From Symbiodinium natans (lineage: Eukaryota; Sar; Dinophyceae; Suessiales; Symbiodiniaceae), in contig CAJNDS010000108.1 in assembly GCA_905221605.1 (NCBI GenBank), forward strand, positions 64,001 to 128,000: DNA of 64,000 bases. The letters run 5' to 3'. Under the pieces are notes generated by a model. The model did not search any database. It was not told the origin of the DNA and saw nothing but the letters and a program-made list of their open reading frames with translations. Shown here piece after piece: positions 9,336-20,600 of the stretch; position 1 is the first letter of the stretch; each line of letters opens with the position of its first letter. The position numbers and the translations under genes were made by a program.

Positions 9336-9506
9336 GATCTGAAAGCCGCCCGGCGCGCCCTCCAGGAGAAGGATTCCGTCCTGTCCTTGCATTGCCTTGA
9401 GCTGAAGCGTAGCAGCCCCTCAGTCCCCACTGCCCTCACTGACGAAGGGTCTTCAGGGTTTAGGGTTGAAAGGGTCTTCTGCGCAGGAGGAGCAAGCGCT
9501 TCGTAG
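9336..9506 (+). CDS. Coiled-coil-like exon frame
   Basis: After TTCCGCAG (AG 9334-9335) the phase-0 frame reads DLKAARRALQEKDSVLSLHC and then LELKRSSPSVPTALTDE before a glycine/alanine-rich end at 9506. The first 25 residues have heptad character. It may belong to the gene at 6.5-8.8 kb. A short TTTAGGG-like motif at 9456-9466 lies in its tail, so the true 3' edge is probably near 9450. Confidence 0.38.
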   Translation, partial: DLKAARRALQEKDSVLSLHCLELKRSSPSVPTALTDEGSSGFRVERVFCAGGASAS

Positions 9507-9981
9507 GCGGCTGCTTTTTGCGCTCCGTGTGCACCACTACGCGCATGTGTACCCATCTTCCATCATGTTGTGACTGAGACGAAGCCTGACGCAGGCAGAA
9601 GCGTCCGGTCCATCGCAGGAGGCGGCGAATCGGAAATGGATTAAAAAGGAAGGGAAGGTCAATTTTAAGTTGTATCGTACTTCTACTCGACCTAGAAAGT
9701 CCTAGGTAGTAGGTTTCCGACAGAGCAGCGGAGCAGAGCTGAGCACAGCGGCTCAGCGCATGAAAAAAGCTTGCAAGGAGACAGGTACGAAGATCCGTCA
9801 CGATGCCCAACATTGCTGCAAGCCAGGACTGTGCGTGGAGCGACAGATTTCTCATGATCAGTAAGGAAGCTGTGCATAGACAGCAGAGCTTGTTTTGAGG
9901 TGTTTTGAGGGGTTTTGAGGGAGAGCAGCAGGAAGCGGCGAAGGCGATACACCAGGAGCGCCACGTCATGGAAGTTTCTGT

Positions 9982-10335
9982 GTGTCATCTCACTGTGCAA
10001 GTTTGCTGCAATGGTCAGATGTGCAAATTGTGGAGGTACCTCCGTTGCGCCTCCTGTCGAGCAGCGAGCTTGGAGAGGCAAAAGTGGATTCGGAAGCCAG
10101 TTGCAATCGATGTCAATGTGGACGTGCCAGCAGGATGCGTCAGCAAGTTCAAGCGAACTTCGTGTACGATGTAAAGAGCGCAAAGCCGCAAGTTGTGACG
10201 TCAGCCATTCGGAGGCACCCCGCCAGTTTGGAGCGCTGCATCTCGAATTTAGTCCCCAGATGCTTAACGATGAGGTGGGGTTGCATTCGCGCGCCAGGCC
10301 TCTTCCACGACAAGCTCTGGCGAAGAGCTCGCTGA
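9982..10335 (+). CDS. Low-confidence exon-like region, several frames open
   Basis: The chosen plus frame reads VQIVEVPPLRLLSSSELGEA and a Cys/Arg segment. Two other plus frames and a 255-codon minus frame (9692-10459) are also open here. One plus frame begins MVRCANCGG, a possible Cys pair. The GC-rich sequence gives no decisive choice and no family. Confidence 0.22.
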   Translation: MSSHCASLLQWSDVQIVEVPPLRLLSSSELGEAKVDSEASCNRCQCGRASRMRQQVQANFVYDVKSAKPQVVTSAIRRHPASLERCISNLVPRCLTMRWGCIRAPGLFHDKLWRRAR

Positions 10336-10899
10336 AAAACCCTGCCAGCATAGCCAAACTGCCGAGCAGGTGCCGGGGAGTTACTTGCTGTTCGTGATGA
10401 TGCTGATTCTGATTCGGAGTATTTTGGCACAATATTGTCATTAGTATTGTGATTGTCATCCTTGGTGTGTTCCTGTTGCCTAGCAGTTGCTGGCGCGGCT
10501 TGAGAATACTGTGCTAATGTGTTCAGAAGCGTCGGATGTAAACCAAGGTCACACCTCACACATAAATCCTGGATCCTGTGTCCTCACCAAGCTTGGCCAA
10601 AACCTACCTAACCCGGCACCTTCCACATGCTTTAGCCCAATGTCGCCCACTGCTAAAATTTCACTTCATGGCCAGATTCATGCAAAGTGCCGACTGCCCC
10701 AAACCCAGCTCCAAACCCATCTTTTCTCAACTTCTGTTGAAGAGGGGGTCTGCTTCTTGGTGATTAACGCTTGTGAGCCGGCTTGTACCGACCTCAAAAC
10801 ACCCGCGACACTTTGAGAATACCGTCCAGCAACTTTGAGTGCCATGTGTGGGCTCTTCTGGACCAGCAGTTGCTTCTCCTTTTTGGATGAGAGCCACAC
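10336..10899. other. No supported gene
   Basis: Only short unrelated open frames, no repeat and no recognisable motif. Confidence 0.35.
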
Positions 10900-11105
10900 T
10901 TTGGAGGCTAATATAATGCAGTATCACAAGATCGCAATAGCACAATGTAATTCTGTAATAGTGGAATCATGTAATCATGTATTAAAGAAATAATGTAGTA
11001 GTCTAAGAATTCAACAATGCAATAGTAATATACCATCATGTTACATAGTAATCTCATCATACAGAAACTTAATACTACAACATTTGAAAGGCTATAGCGT
11101 TTTCT
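10900..11105. other. AT-rich island
   Basis: About 200 bp that is markedly A/T-rich compared with its flanks. The tri- to tetranucleotide motifs TAAT, CATG and GTAAT recur (GAATCATGTAATCATGTATT). No long coding frame on the plus strand. It could be a recently inserted element or an intron core. Confidence 0.6.
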
Positions 11106-11239
11106 GAAAATCATTCTCCGAGTAGGCAGTGGCTTGTGCTGTCTCGGGCCAGGGCGGCGCACTGGCTCGTCTTGGTCCTTCGGAGAAGCTTCAAGACGGC
11201 GAAGGTGCAGGTGTCCATGTCCTTGCGGAGGCTCCGAAC

Positions 11240-11330
11240 TGGTTTAGGGGGTTTAGGGCTTTGGGGGTTAGGGTTTAGGGCTTGGGGTTTGGGGATTGGG
11301 GTTTGGGGTTTAGGGTTTAGGGCTTCTGCC
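11240..11330 (+). repeat. Degenerate interstitial telomeric repeat (TTTAGGG)
   Basis: Repeated GGTTTAGGG, GGGTTAGGG and GGTTTGGGG motifs, about a dozen imperfect units. TTTAGGG is the telomere motif reported for dinoflagellates. Here the tract is internal and degenerate. Confidence 0.9.
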
Positions 11331-13001
11331 ATCATCCGCAGCTAGTCTGCTGTTTGAAAAAGCTCGAATGCAAATTCAACCTTCGGATAACTTTTTGGTC
11401 CGGTGGCTTGCGTTGCCACCAGAGGAAAAACTGATCTGAGGGGCCGCGGCCACCTGCAGCTGAAAGTTTGAGTGCTACTGTGGTTTCCCGTCTATGGCCA
11501 GCCAAAATTTGGCAACGTTCGGCAAGCGGTTCTATGAAATTTTAGGCGGCAGTGGCAGCAGCCCCCGCCAGCAAGATATCTGGCTTCAATTGCAGAATCA
11601 TGCGATGCGACGCTTGCGAGGCTGACGCGCACGGTCGCAAGGAACACTTGCGCTTTCCTTTCCGTTGCGGAACTCTGGTGTTTCAGGATGTTCCACCGAC
11701 AAAGAGTTGCCCCAGCGTGTTAACGTTGATGATTTGTAACATAACGTGGGTTGGGCTCCCAAGGTCGAATCCCCCCGTCCACTGCAAGTCTGCGACAATG
11801 CCGTAGTACCAGAAGTTGTAACTTGTGGCTTTAAGCCCTGTGACTGGGAACAGAGGTCACTGTGGCGATATTGGCACCCTGAATGAAGAACACGCACTGG
11901 CATGACTGCTTCTGGACTGTGTGGGTTGCTTTGAGTGTCACCTCCACATGACCGTGACACTGTGGGCTTTCAACACCACGGGGCCACCTCAGGCAGGTAC
12001 TTGAGAGCATGTGCGATCGTTTGATCTCATTGGAAATTAAATGACATGCAAGAGACAATCGGCATGCGCTTGCATAAAAGTACAGAAATCGATCCAGAAA
12101 CACAGGCTTCTCGCATACTGTGTGAGTCCGCATGCGTGGTCTGCACATGTCAGGTTCAACGCATCACATGCACAAGTCGACCATTGAGAATGGGAACTTT
12201 CATCGTGTGAGTCTGCATGGCTGCTGTCAGGGAACTTCAGCGGTTCTTGGTCCTTCAAAGAAGCACCAACATGCCGCTGAGGACAGCAGCAGCAAGTAGC
12301 TCAGCAACCAATCAACAACATCCAATAAACATCCGGTACTCCATGACAGGAGTCGCCCGCGCTTCCAGTTCAAGATGTCCAGCGCGATGTCGTGCAAGCT
12401 TGCGAGCAGGCCTCCCGGATGATGGCAACCTGGTATTCCAGCACACACTGCATGTGTGTGTGTGTGTGTGCGTGTATTTGGCTTCGGGGCTTCCTGGCTT
12501 TTCGGCTTGGTTTGTGTCCGCAGGTTTTATGGTTTCGTGGCTCTGCACACCCTGTGCTGCCAAACCAAGCTCAGATCTGGACCGCACGACATCGCACGCC
12601 TTCCCTCTCACACTAACGAACTGTTGCCAACCACACTCTCAGATAAACAGAGACAACCAAATCAACACAAGCAGAGCCACACCGCAAAGGCCCAAGCCAA
12701 GGCCTTTTAGAGGCTTGAGATATCTTGAGATGCCAGGTGAGGCGAGACGAACTTTGCGTTTCGTTCCTCCCGGCCTCTGTCGGTCTAAAGCAGTGTCCAA
12801 GGCGAAATCAAGAAGCCAAATTTTGTTAGCCCCAACTGGCTTCTTGGCGGCTGCTGCCATAGTTGCAAGAGCCACGCCCCTCCTTGCACCTCTGCCCGGC
12901 AGCGGTTAGCAGAATCAACAGGGCAAGCAACAAAGCATCACTGATCAACAGAAGCTCGCTCTCAATCTGCATCCGCCTGTTCTTGTACTAGTGGCTTTTG
13001 C
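11331..13001. other. Unresolved stretch with a short (TG)n
   Basis: A plus frame of 230 codons (12217-12909) and shorter minus frames overlap without a clear winner. A (TG)n of about 25 bp lies at 12450-12475. No domain was recognised. Confidence 0.35.
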
Positions 13002-13193
13002 TTGGCTGATTCCTTTGCGGCACAGGGCAAGTGTGTTGACCTTGACGTTGCTAAGCAGACAAGCGCAACTGTTGCAGCAGCGTCCGTCAGGTATCTCTAC
13101 ACTAGTCTAGGCGCCATACTGCTGCGTAAGGGTTGGCCTATAGGGCCTGAGAAAGTATCCATGTCAGGGTGGCTCGGTTCTTGGTCCTTCTGA
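13002..13193 (+). CDS. Exon-like frame with GT donor
   Basis: The frame reads ADSFAAQGKCVDLDVAKQTS and then ATVAAASV, followed by CGTCAG|GTATCT at 13091. The coding part probably ends at 13090 in phase 2. The remainder to the stop at 13193 is likely intron. Function unknown. Confidence 0.32.
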   Translation: MADSFAAQGKCVDLDVAKQTSATVAAASVRYLYTSLGAILLRKGWPIGPEKVSMSGWLGSWSF

Positions 13194-13512
13194 GAAGCTC
13201 CAGGACGACAGTGTTGAGGAGCTGAGCCATGCCGTGTGCCCTTTCCGTGTCGCAGAGTGTGGCCCATGGCTTCATCATGCCTTTGCTTCTTTGCTTTGCA
13301 GGAGCCCTGCTCAGAGAGCACATGTAGTGACAGGCATGGCCGCAGATTTCTCGCTGTGATACCAGAGTTGTCACCTATTACTTGACAGCACAAGCTCGTG
13401 AGGCGCAGCTCAGCATTTCAGTGCCTGACACGGGAGCGGATGAGGATGCGTGAGCAGACGTTGTCCCAGTCAGGCGTTGCTTGAAATTGAGTGCCAGAGC
13501 GGAGTCACGTGA

Positions 13513-13719
13513 ATGAAAGGACTGATGGAGTGTTCGAAATGGTCTTCGCAATACCGTCAAGTGAGCACGCTGTTGGAATCGACCAGGGGCAAGAGTGCTC
13601 TCGAACCAGCGAGCCTGCCGGCGTTGAAGAAAAGCAGAAGGCATCAGCATGCCATGGCATGGTCCATGCTCCACACACTTGACGACAACGCTGTTGGAGA
13701 ATGTTACTGTGGGATGTAG
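13513..13719 (+). CDS. Short ATG-initiated frame, unknown
   Basis: A 68-codon frame begins ATG 13513 (MKGLMECSKWSSQYRQ) and ends at TAG 13717-13719. Composition is protein-like, but a second plus frame is also open. Remaining sequence from 13194 to 14180 holds nothing else that I can support. Confidence 0.27.
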   Translation: MKGLMECSKWSSQYRQVSTLLESTRGKSALEPASLPALKKSRRHQHAMAWSMLHTLDDNAVGECYCGM

Positions 13720-14180
13720 AATACGGGGGACCTTCATCCTTCATCATGTCGATAATCCGAATCTCGCAGAGCCATCGCGCTGAGGCCCCCAAGTCAGGCT
13801 TGCAGGCAGCAATGAAGTTCGACCACAAGAGGGTTTAGGACCATTCAAATTTTTCCCTATAGGCACAGAACCCAAGGGCAGCTAGGGTTTCGGAATGGCA
13901 TGAGTTCAGAAACCTTGATCTCGCAGAGTGTTGGCTCGCTCTCGATGCTGTTCGCCGAATCTGCCTCGGCTCACACTTCCCAGAGTTTCGCACACTCCAC
14001 TATCTCCAACGCGCTCCTGTGCTCCCAGCTACAACTTCTCCAGTACACTGGCAAACAAACATTGTGAGTCCAGTGAAGGCAGCGAAGGATCATGTCAGGG
14101 TGTACTGATTGTGCTGATGTACAGAGTTCCATTCTACTAGGTGCGCCTCATGCAGCCTTCCACATCTCCAAACCGCATCT

Positions 14181-14618
14181 TTGTACAAGCTACTCATCGC
14201 GCGCTTGATTGTGGGCCTCAGCCATGAGAATGCAGCATTGGCAACTTCGAAACCGCTCGATGTGGCCACAGTGACCATGCTACCTCCAAGCCCAGCTCCT
14301 CCGCCAACGCCGCCTCATGTGACATGGCCCAGCACCCCCGGGGCACCTTTGCCGCCAAGTCCGTGCAGCGTGCCGGCGGCACCGTTTCCCCCACCGCTGC
14401 AACCGCCACAACCGACTCTACCGCCACAACCGCCACAACCGCCACAACCGCCACAACCAGCACCCAGCGGACCCGAAGACTGCGCGCTCTCAGCCGTGCC
14501 TCAGTGGGCCCTTGACCAGCCCGGCGCCAAGTTTTGTAGAAGAACTGCAGGTGTTCGATACTGTTTGCACTTGGAGAGGTTTGGCATGCGACAGCTTGCG
14601 GTTGTCAAGAATCAATGA
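14181..14618 (+). CDS. Proline-rich exon-like frame
   Basis: A hydrophobic start (LLIARLIVGLSHENAALATS) leads into a proline-rich tract with PPSPAPPPTPP and repeated PPQ units. A compact C-terminal part follows (CALSAVPQWALDQPGAKFC), ending at TGA 14616-14618. The layout resembles extracellular Pro-rich linkers before a Cys-containing domain. (CCGCCACAA)n slippage made the PPQ tract, so that part alone is weak evidence. Confidence 0.35.
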   Translation: MYKLLIARLIVGLSHENAALATSKPLDVATVTMLPPSPAPPPTPPHVTWPSTPGAPLPPSPCSVPAAPFPPPLQPPQPTLPPQPPQPPQPPQPAPSGPEDCALSAVPQWALDQPGAKFCRRTAGVRYCLHLERFGMRQLAVVKNQ

Positions 14619-15608
14619 CACTTAATAACCACTTACTGAGTTCGATTTTGATGGCCTGCGCTTTTACTGTGGCTTCGAGTCCAAGTCAGCCAAGTCGCCA
14701 ATATTCGCCAATGATCAATCTGCTTCTTCTGTTGTCCAACCCGACTAGGATGGAGCTGGCAATTCGATCTGTGCATGAAGAGGACCGCGCATGACTTGCT
14801 TTGCACAGGGGATGCCCAGTGTTGCGCAGACATGGTTGCTATGGTTTTGCTATGGCCTTTGCTCAATGTCAGGTAAGCCGATTCATGACTGCATCGTCAC
14901 CGTCAGCGGCATCAGCTCTAAGCCGTGAGGTGTCCCGAGCTTGGCACTGCAAACAAGAAGGGTGGCTGCACTGTATTTTTTTGGGAAAGCCCTGAGCTGC
15001 ATTCAGGTTTGATATGAAATCTTGGCACTGCGAGCAGCAGCTGCGCGAGGTGCTTGATCGTGTTGCGTACTCGGCGTTATTCAGGGCAGTTTGCATGCTG
15101 TTGCTTCTAGTTTGTCGCAATAGCAAAGACGATCCTTTCAGGTTCGAAGCCTTGTGCCACCAGGTGCGGCAGTGCACATGCTGCTGTGTCCAACAAAGAT
15201 GAATGAGCCGCAAGGACGCCCAAGTCCGGAATCTGGAATATGGGCTGATGCTGAGCCTTCCCTCCTTGCGGACCTTTTCCGCAGCATCGACCTCGACACG
15301 ACGGAGCATCAGGCAACGTTGCCTTGGATTTTGGGTGAACTCTGAGTCGGGCTTTCGGCTTGGGCAGGCTCACATACAACAGCTGGTTCTTCAGAGAGGT
15401 GTGTCGCTTCTGCACGCCCATCCTGCCTGGGGCCCAGCCGACCCAGCTTCGTTCAGCATGATAAAGCCTTCCCTTGCTCCCCAGCATTGCCTGAGGCCTT
15501 GGGAGTCCGTCCGCTCGAGCATGCCATCTTGCATGGTCGCCGAAGAAGTGTGCGAACACTGCTGGTGCCCTCTGCCAAGACTGAGGATCTCTGAGTTGTG
15601 CTGTCGGC
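14619..15608. other. Unresolved stretch
   Basis: Overlapping frames on both strands at 14869-15309 and 15107-15649 have no distinguishing motif. No repeats were seen. Confidence 0.35.
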
Positions 15609-15884
15609 ATGATGCAGGCCTTGGGAGCCAGCATCGCAAGCGCTTCTGATCGTGTGCAGCTCTACTACGCAGCCCTGCAAAATGGTTTGGACGAGGCAGT
15701 TGTTTGCGGGCCTTTGTCGGCATTGTTGGTTGACGGGCGGTGCATAGGACCATGTAGAACTCGCTTGGATTCGCGCATAGGTCGTCGCAGAGCTCTCTGC
15801 CTGGGCAAAGTCGCCAGATGCCGCAATCCAAGCGCTTTGTTATGCAGCACACAGTTGCAGTTGTTTGCTGAGGATGTAGCCTAG
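15609..15884 (+). CDS. 91-codon ATG-initiated frame, unknown
   Basis: Tandem ATGs at 15609 and 15612 open a frame reading MMQALGASIASASDRVQLYY, then AALQNGLDEAVVCGPLSALL, then a Cys/Arg-rich region, ending TAG 15882-15884. The first 50 residues look like a genuine globular helix. The latter half is more basic and may be intronic. Confidence 0.37.
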   Translation: MMQALGASIASASDRVQLYYAALQNGLDEAVVCGPLSALLVDGRCIGPCRTRLDSRIGRRRALCLGKVARCRNPSALLCSTQLQLFAEDVA

Positions 15885-15983
15885 CGGATGTGGCAACGTC
15901 TTGTTTTCTTTGGTTTCTCGTCACCTGTGCACCACCCTGCCCTCTGTACACCTGTACACCACACACCTTTGCTGGAAGTATGT

Positions 15984-16422
15984 CTCTTACTATTCTTACT
16001 ATTCTTACTATTCTTACTATTCTTACTATTCCTACTATTCTTACTATTCTTACTATTCTTACTATTTTTACTATTCTTACTATTCTTACTATTCTTACTT
16101 TTCCTACTATTCCTACTATTCTTACTATTCTTGCTATTCTTACTATTCTTACTATTCTTATTATTCTTACTATTCCTACTATTCCTACTATTCCTACTAT
16201 TCTGCTATTCTTGCTATTCTTACTATTCTTACTATTCTTACTATTCTTACTATTCTTACTGTTCTTACTATTCCTGCTGTTCTTACTATTCTTACTATTC
16301 TTACCATTCTTACTATTCTTACTATTCTTACTATTCTTACTATTCTTATTTTTCCTGCTGTTCTTACTATTCCTGCTGTTCTTACTATTCTTACTATTCT
16401 TACTATTCTTATTTTTCTTCCC
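15984..16422. repeat. 9-bp minisatellite (TTACTATTC)n
   Basis: About 48 imperfect copies of TTACTATTC, with CCTACTATTC, CTGCTGTTC and TTTATTTTTC variants. Since 9 is divisible by 3, all three plus frames are open and give LFLLFLLF, SYYSYYSYY or ILTILTILT repeats. These are by-products of the array. Confidence 0.97.
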
Positions 16423-16639
16423 AATATGCTTGCCGCGATTCTTGTTTTCCTGGTATTAACGCTGAGGCCAAGCGTGAGCTTTTTGCTTCGGCCCAAGACG
16501 GGGACGCGCTACGCTGCAGCCAACTTGTGCACATGAAGGCCTCTCGGAAGGTTTTGTACTGATGGCTTCCCAGTGGTGTAGGGCCAGACAGTCGTTCTGC
16601 TCGCCGAAAAGACTGCCTGCCTGAATGGTTGTGTGCACG

Positions 16640-16713
16640 TGTGGGTGTGCGTGTGGGCGTGGGTGCGGGTGCGGGTGCGGGTTGTGGGTGTGCGTGCCGG
16701 TGTGGCTGTGGGT

Positions 16714-16776
<63 letters not shown>

Positions 16777-16815
16777 TGTGTGTGGTGTGTGTCTCTGTGT
16801 GTGTGTGTGTGTTTG
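16640..16815. repeat. (TG)n microsatellite with GTGCGG/GTGGGC variants
   Basis: A compound tract: GTGTGGGCGTGGGTGCGG-type units, then about 60 bp of pure TG, then TGTC-interrupted TG. It lies just upstream of the exon-like frame at 16841. Confidence 0.96.
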
Positions 16816-16840
16816 ACGTGAACGGCACGCAACCAGGCTG

Positions 16841-17173
16841 ATGCTAATTGGAGGGATGAGACATCTGGCTTCAGTGCAGCTTGGTTCTTTTAATGGCAAC
16901 ATGTATTGCCCGGTACAGAACCTTGGTGTCTTTTTGTCCTTTTTTGTCTTGGCAAGTGGCTACACCAAAACGTGTTGCGGACCTTTCAATCAGGTACTCG
17001 AGTGGGCGATACTGTCAGATGGAGGGGAACGTGGTGTTGTAGAGACACTGCTGCCCTTCGCCGATGACATGGTGCCTCGCCAGCAGCTGTACAAAAAAGT
17101 AACTCAGCCCGCCGCACTTCAGCTTGCCGAGGCAAAGCAGAGCCACGGCGCCCAGCTGCTCACGAAAGTGTGA
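16841..17173 (+). CDS. 110-codon frame; strong terminal exon from 16994
   Basis: The frame begins at ATG 16841. CAATCAG precedes 16994, after which it reads in phase 0 VLEWAILSDGGERGVVETLL, then PFADDMVPRQQLYKKVTQPA and ALQLAEAKQSHGAQLLTKV, ending TGA 17171-17173. The last 60 residues are convincing coding sequence for a soluble helical protein. The first 50 are hydrophobic and Cys-rich and may be intronic. Family unknown. Confidence 0.45.
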   Translation: MLIGGMRHLASVQLGSFNGNMYCPVQNLGVFLSFFVLASGYTKTCCGPFNQVLEWAILSDGGERGVVETLLPFADDMVPRQQLYKKVTQPAALQLAEAKQSHGAQLLTKV

Positions 17174-17639
17174 TGCATGTTGGTTTCGTCCCGCTCTCAG
17201 CCTTGCACTGGTTTCGTCTTCTGCACAGGTTCTCTGCGCATGTGCGCGCTGCAGGGTGGAGCACCCAGCAGACGAGTCAGATTCAAGTATTGTCACTCAC
17301 TGTCGTGCAATATTCCACCGATCTGTGTATGGTCAGGCGTTTGGCGTGTCCGACCCCCCCACCCCATGGTATGGTCGGGTGCAGTCCAAGCTCTCACCAG
17401 CTAAAACCGCCCACAACCACACCCCGGGAACCCAGACCATGATGCTGGACGCCCAACACACAGAGCCCCAAACTCTAGAACCCACCCAGGCGGGGGGGGG
17501 GGGGGGTTACACCCCCAAAGCCCGAAAATCCACCAAAATCAACACAACCAGGCCACAGGGGTGGTACTTAGACCAGGGGGCGCCCGGAGCGCCTGATTAT
17601 ATGGTCAGTTCTATGGCTACCGCCAGTGCCGCTGACCCC
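17174..17639. other. Transition into the GC-rich repeat field
   Basis: An acceptor-like CTTCTGCACAG occurs near 17229, but no frame is convincing. A G homopolymer lies near 17491-17505. Confidence 0.4.
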
Positions 17640-20600
17640 CTCCAAGGGGGGCCAAGGCACTGTGGGCTCCGTGGCGGGGAGCGGGTGCGTGGGTGGTGGG
17701 GGTAGGGGCGGAGGGGAGCCATGGGGCCAGGAGCCATGGGTCCATGAGGGGCATGGGCGGCGGGGCAGGGTGCGTGAGGGGTAAGGGGTCGGGAGCTGGG
17801 TCCATGAGGGGTCGGTCAAGGGGATGGAGAGTGGGAGCATGGGCCAAAGGAGAGTGAGTAGGCGGAGCTGGAAGGGCGGAGGGCGGAGCGGGCGGAGCGG
17901 GCGGAGCGGGCGGAGGGCCCGGGCATGCACTGGGGCCTTTAAAGTCAGCTGAGAAGCCACATCCATGGGCCGTGGACCATGAGCCATGGGGAGCCATGGG
18001 GCCAGGAGCCATGGGTCCATGAGGGGCATGGGTGCGTGAGGGGTAAGGGGTAGGGAGCTGGGTCCATGAGAAATAGGTCAAGGGGATGGAGAGTGGGAGC
18101 ATGGGCCAGAGGGGAGTAGGCGGAGCTGGAAGGGCGGAGGGCGGAGCGAGCGGAGCGGGCGGAGCGGGCGGAGGGCCCGGGCATGCATTGGGGCCCTTTA
18201 AAGTCAGCTGAGAAGCCACATAGGGTGCGTGCGGGGTGGGGGTGGGGGTTGCGGGAGGGGAGTAGGCGGAGCTGGAAGGGCGGAGGGCGGAGCGGGCGGA
18301 GCGGGCGGAGCGGGCGGAGGGCCCGGGCATGCACTGGGGCCCTTTAAAGTCACTGGAAGGGCGGAGGGCCGAGAAGCCACATCCATGAGCCGTGGACCAT
18401 GAGCCAATGGGGCCAGGAGCCATGGGTTCAGTGGGGGGCGGGGTGCGTGGGTGGGTGGGGGTGGGGGTTGGGGGTTGGGGGTGGCAGGGTGCGTGCGGTG
18501 TGGTGGTGGTTGGGGGTTGGGGTGGAGCAGGGGCCCTCTAAAGGACCACCCCCACCCCGCACGCACCCTGCCCCGCCGCCCGTGCTTGTCATGGGCCCCT
18601 TGCTCCCATGGCTGACTTCAGTGCATGCCCGGGCTTTCCGTCCGCTCCGCCCGCTCCGCCCGCTCCGCCCACTCCGCTCGCTCCGCCCTCCGCCCTTCCA
18701 GCTCCGCCTACTCCCTCTGGCCCATGCTCTCACTCTCCCAGCTCCCTACCCCTTACCCCTCACGCACCCATGCCCCTCATGGACCCATGGCTCCTGGCCC
18801 CATGGCTCCCCATGGCTCATGGTGCACGGCCCATGGATGTGGCTTCTCAGCTGACTTTGAAGGCCCCAGTGCATGCCCGGGCCCTCCGCCCGCTCCGCCC
18901 GCTCCGCCCGCTCCGCCCGCTCCGCCCGCTCCGCCCTCCGCCCTTCCAGCTCCGCCTACTCACTCTCCTTTGGCCCATGCTCCCACTCTCCATCCCCTTG
19001 ACCTACCCCTCATGGACCCAGCTCCCTACCCCTTACCCCTCACGCACCCTGCCCCGCCGCCCATGCCCCTCATGGACCCATGGCTCCTGGCCCCATGGCT
19101 CCCCTCCGCCCCTACCCCACCACCCACGCACCCGCTCCCCGCCCATCCGCCCTTCCAGCTCCGCATACATTCCCCTTGCCCTCGCCCCCCCCCCGCCACC
19201 CCCCCCGCAACCCCAACCCCCACCCCTCCAACCCCCACGCACCCCGCCCCCCACTGGACCCATGGCTCCTGGCCCCATTGCCTCCTGGTCCCATTCTTCA
19301 TCCCTCGACCTGCAGTTGCGGGAGGGGAGTAGGCGGAGCTGGAAGGGCGGAGGGCGGAGGGGGCGGAGCGGGCGGAGCGGGCGGAGGGCCGGGCATGCAC
19401 TGGGGCCCAAAGTCAGCTAGAAGCCACATCCATGAGCCGTGGACCATGAGCCAATGGGGCCAGGAGCCATGGGTTCAGTGGGGGGCGGGGTGCGTGGGGT
19501 GGGGGTTGGTGGGGGTGGGGGTTGGGCGGTGTGGGTGGGGTTGGGGGTTGGGGTGGAGCAGGGGCCATTTTTCGGACCAGCCTTGGCAGCCATGCAGGTC
19601 GAGGGATGAAGAATGGGACCAGGAGGCAATGGGGCCAGGAGGCATGGGTCCAGTGGGGGGTGGGGGTGGGGGTTGGAAGTGTGGAAAGGAGGGTGGGGTG
19701 TGTGGGGGTGGGGGTTGGGGGTGGGGGTGGAGCCATGACGCCAGGAGCAAGGGGCCCATGACAAGCACGGGCGGCGGGGCAGGGTGCGTGCGGGGTGGGG
19801 GTGGGGGTTGTGGGGGTGGAGCAGCTCAAGGGATGAAGAATAGGAGCCAGGGGTGCGTGGGGGGCTTGGGCAAGGGGAATGTATGCGGAGCGGGAAGGGC
19901 GGGTGCGTGGGTGGTGGGGGTAGGGGCGGAGGGGAGCCATGGGGCCAGTAGGAGCTGGAAGGGCGGAGGGGGAGCGGGCGGAGCGGGCGGAGGAAGCCAC
20001 ATCCATGGGCCGGTGGACCATGAGCCATGGGGAGCCTTTACAGTCAGCTGAGAAGCCACATCCATGAGCCGTGGACGATGAGCCAATGGGGCCAGGAGCC
20101 ATGGCTTCAGTGGGGGGCGGGTGCGTGGGGGGTGGTGGGTGGGTGGGGGTGGGGGTTGGGGGTTGGCAGGGTGCGTGCGGTATGGGGGTGGTTGGGGGTT
20201 GGGGTGGAGCAGGGTCCATGAAAAGGACCAGCATTGGCAGCCATGCAGGTCGAGGGATGAAGAATGGGACCAGGAGGCAATGGGGCCAGGAGCCATGGGT
20301 CCAGTGGGGGGGCGGTGGGGTGTGTGGGGGTGGGGGTTGGGGGTGGGTGGAGCCATGCCAGGAGCAAGGGCCCATGACGGGGCCGGGGCAGGGTTGGCAT
20401 GGGGGGTGCGTGGGGGGCTTGGGCAAGGGGAATGTATGCGGAGCGGGAAGGGCGGATGGGCGGGGAGCGGGTGCGTGGGTGGTGGGGGTAGGGGCGGAGG
20501 GGAGCCATGGGGCCAGGAGCCATGGGTCCATGAGGGGCGTGGGCGGCGGGGCAGGGTGCGTGAGGGGTAGGGTGGGTGCGTGAGGGGTAAGGGGGAGGGA

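Noticed and set aside
15888-16562. Hydrophobic 224-codon frame resembling a membrane protein
   Set aside because: The core is the 9-bp array read as LFLLFLLF. The two other frames are equally open.
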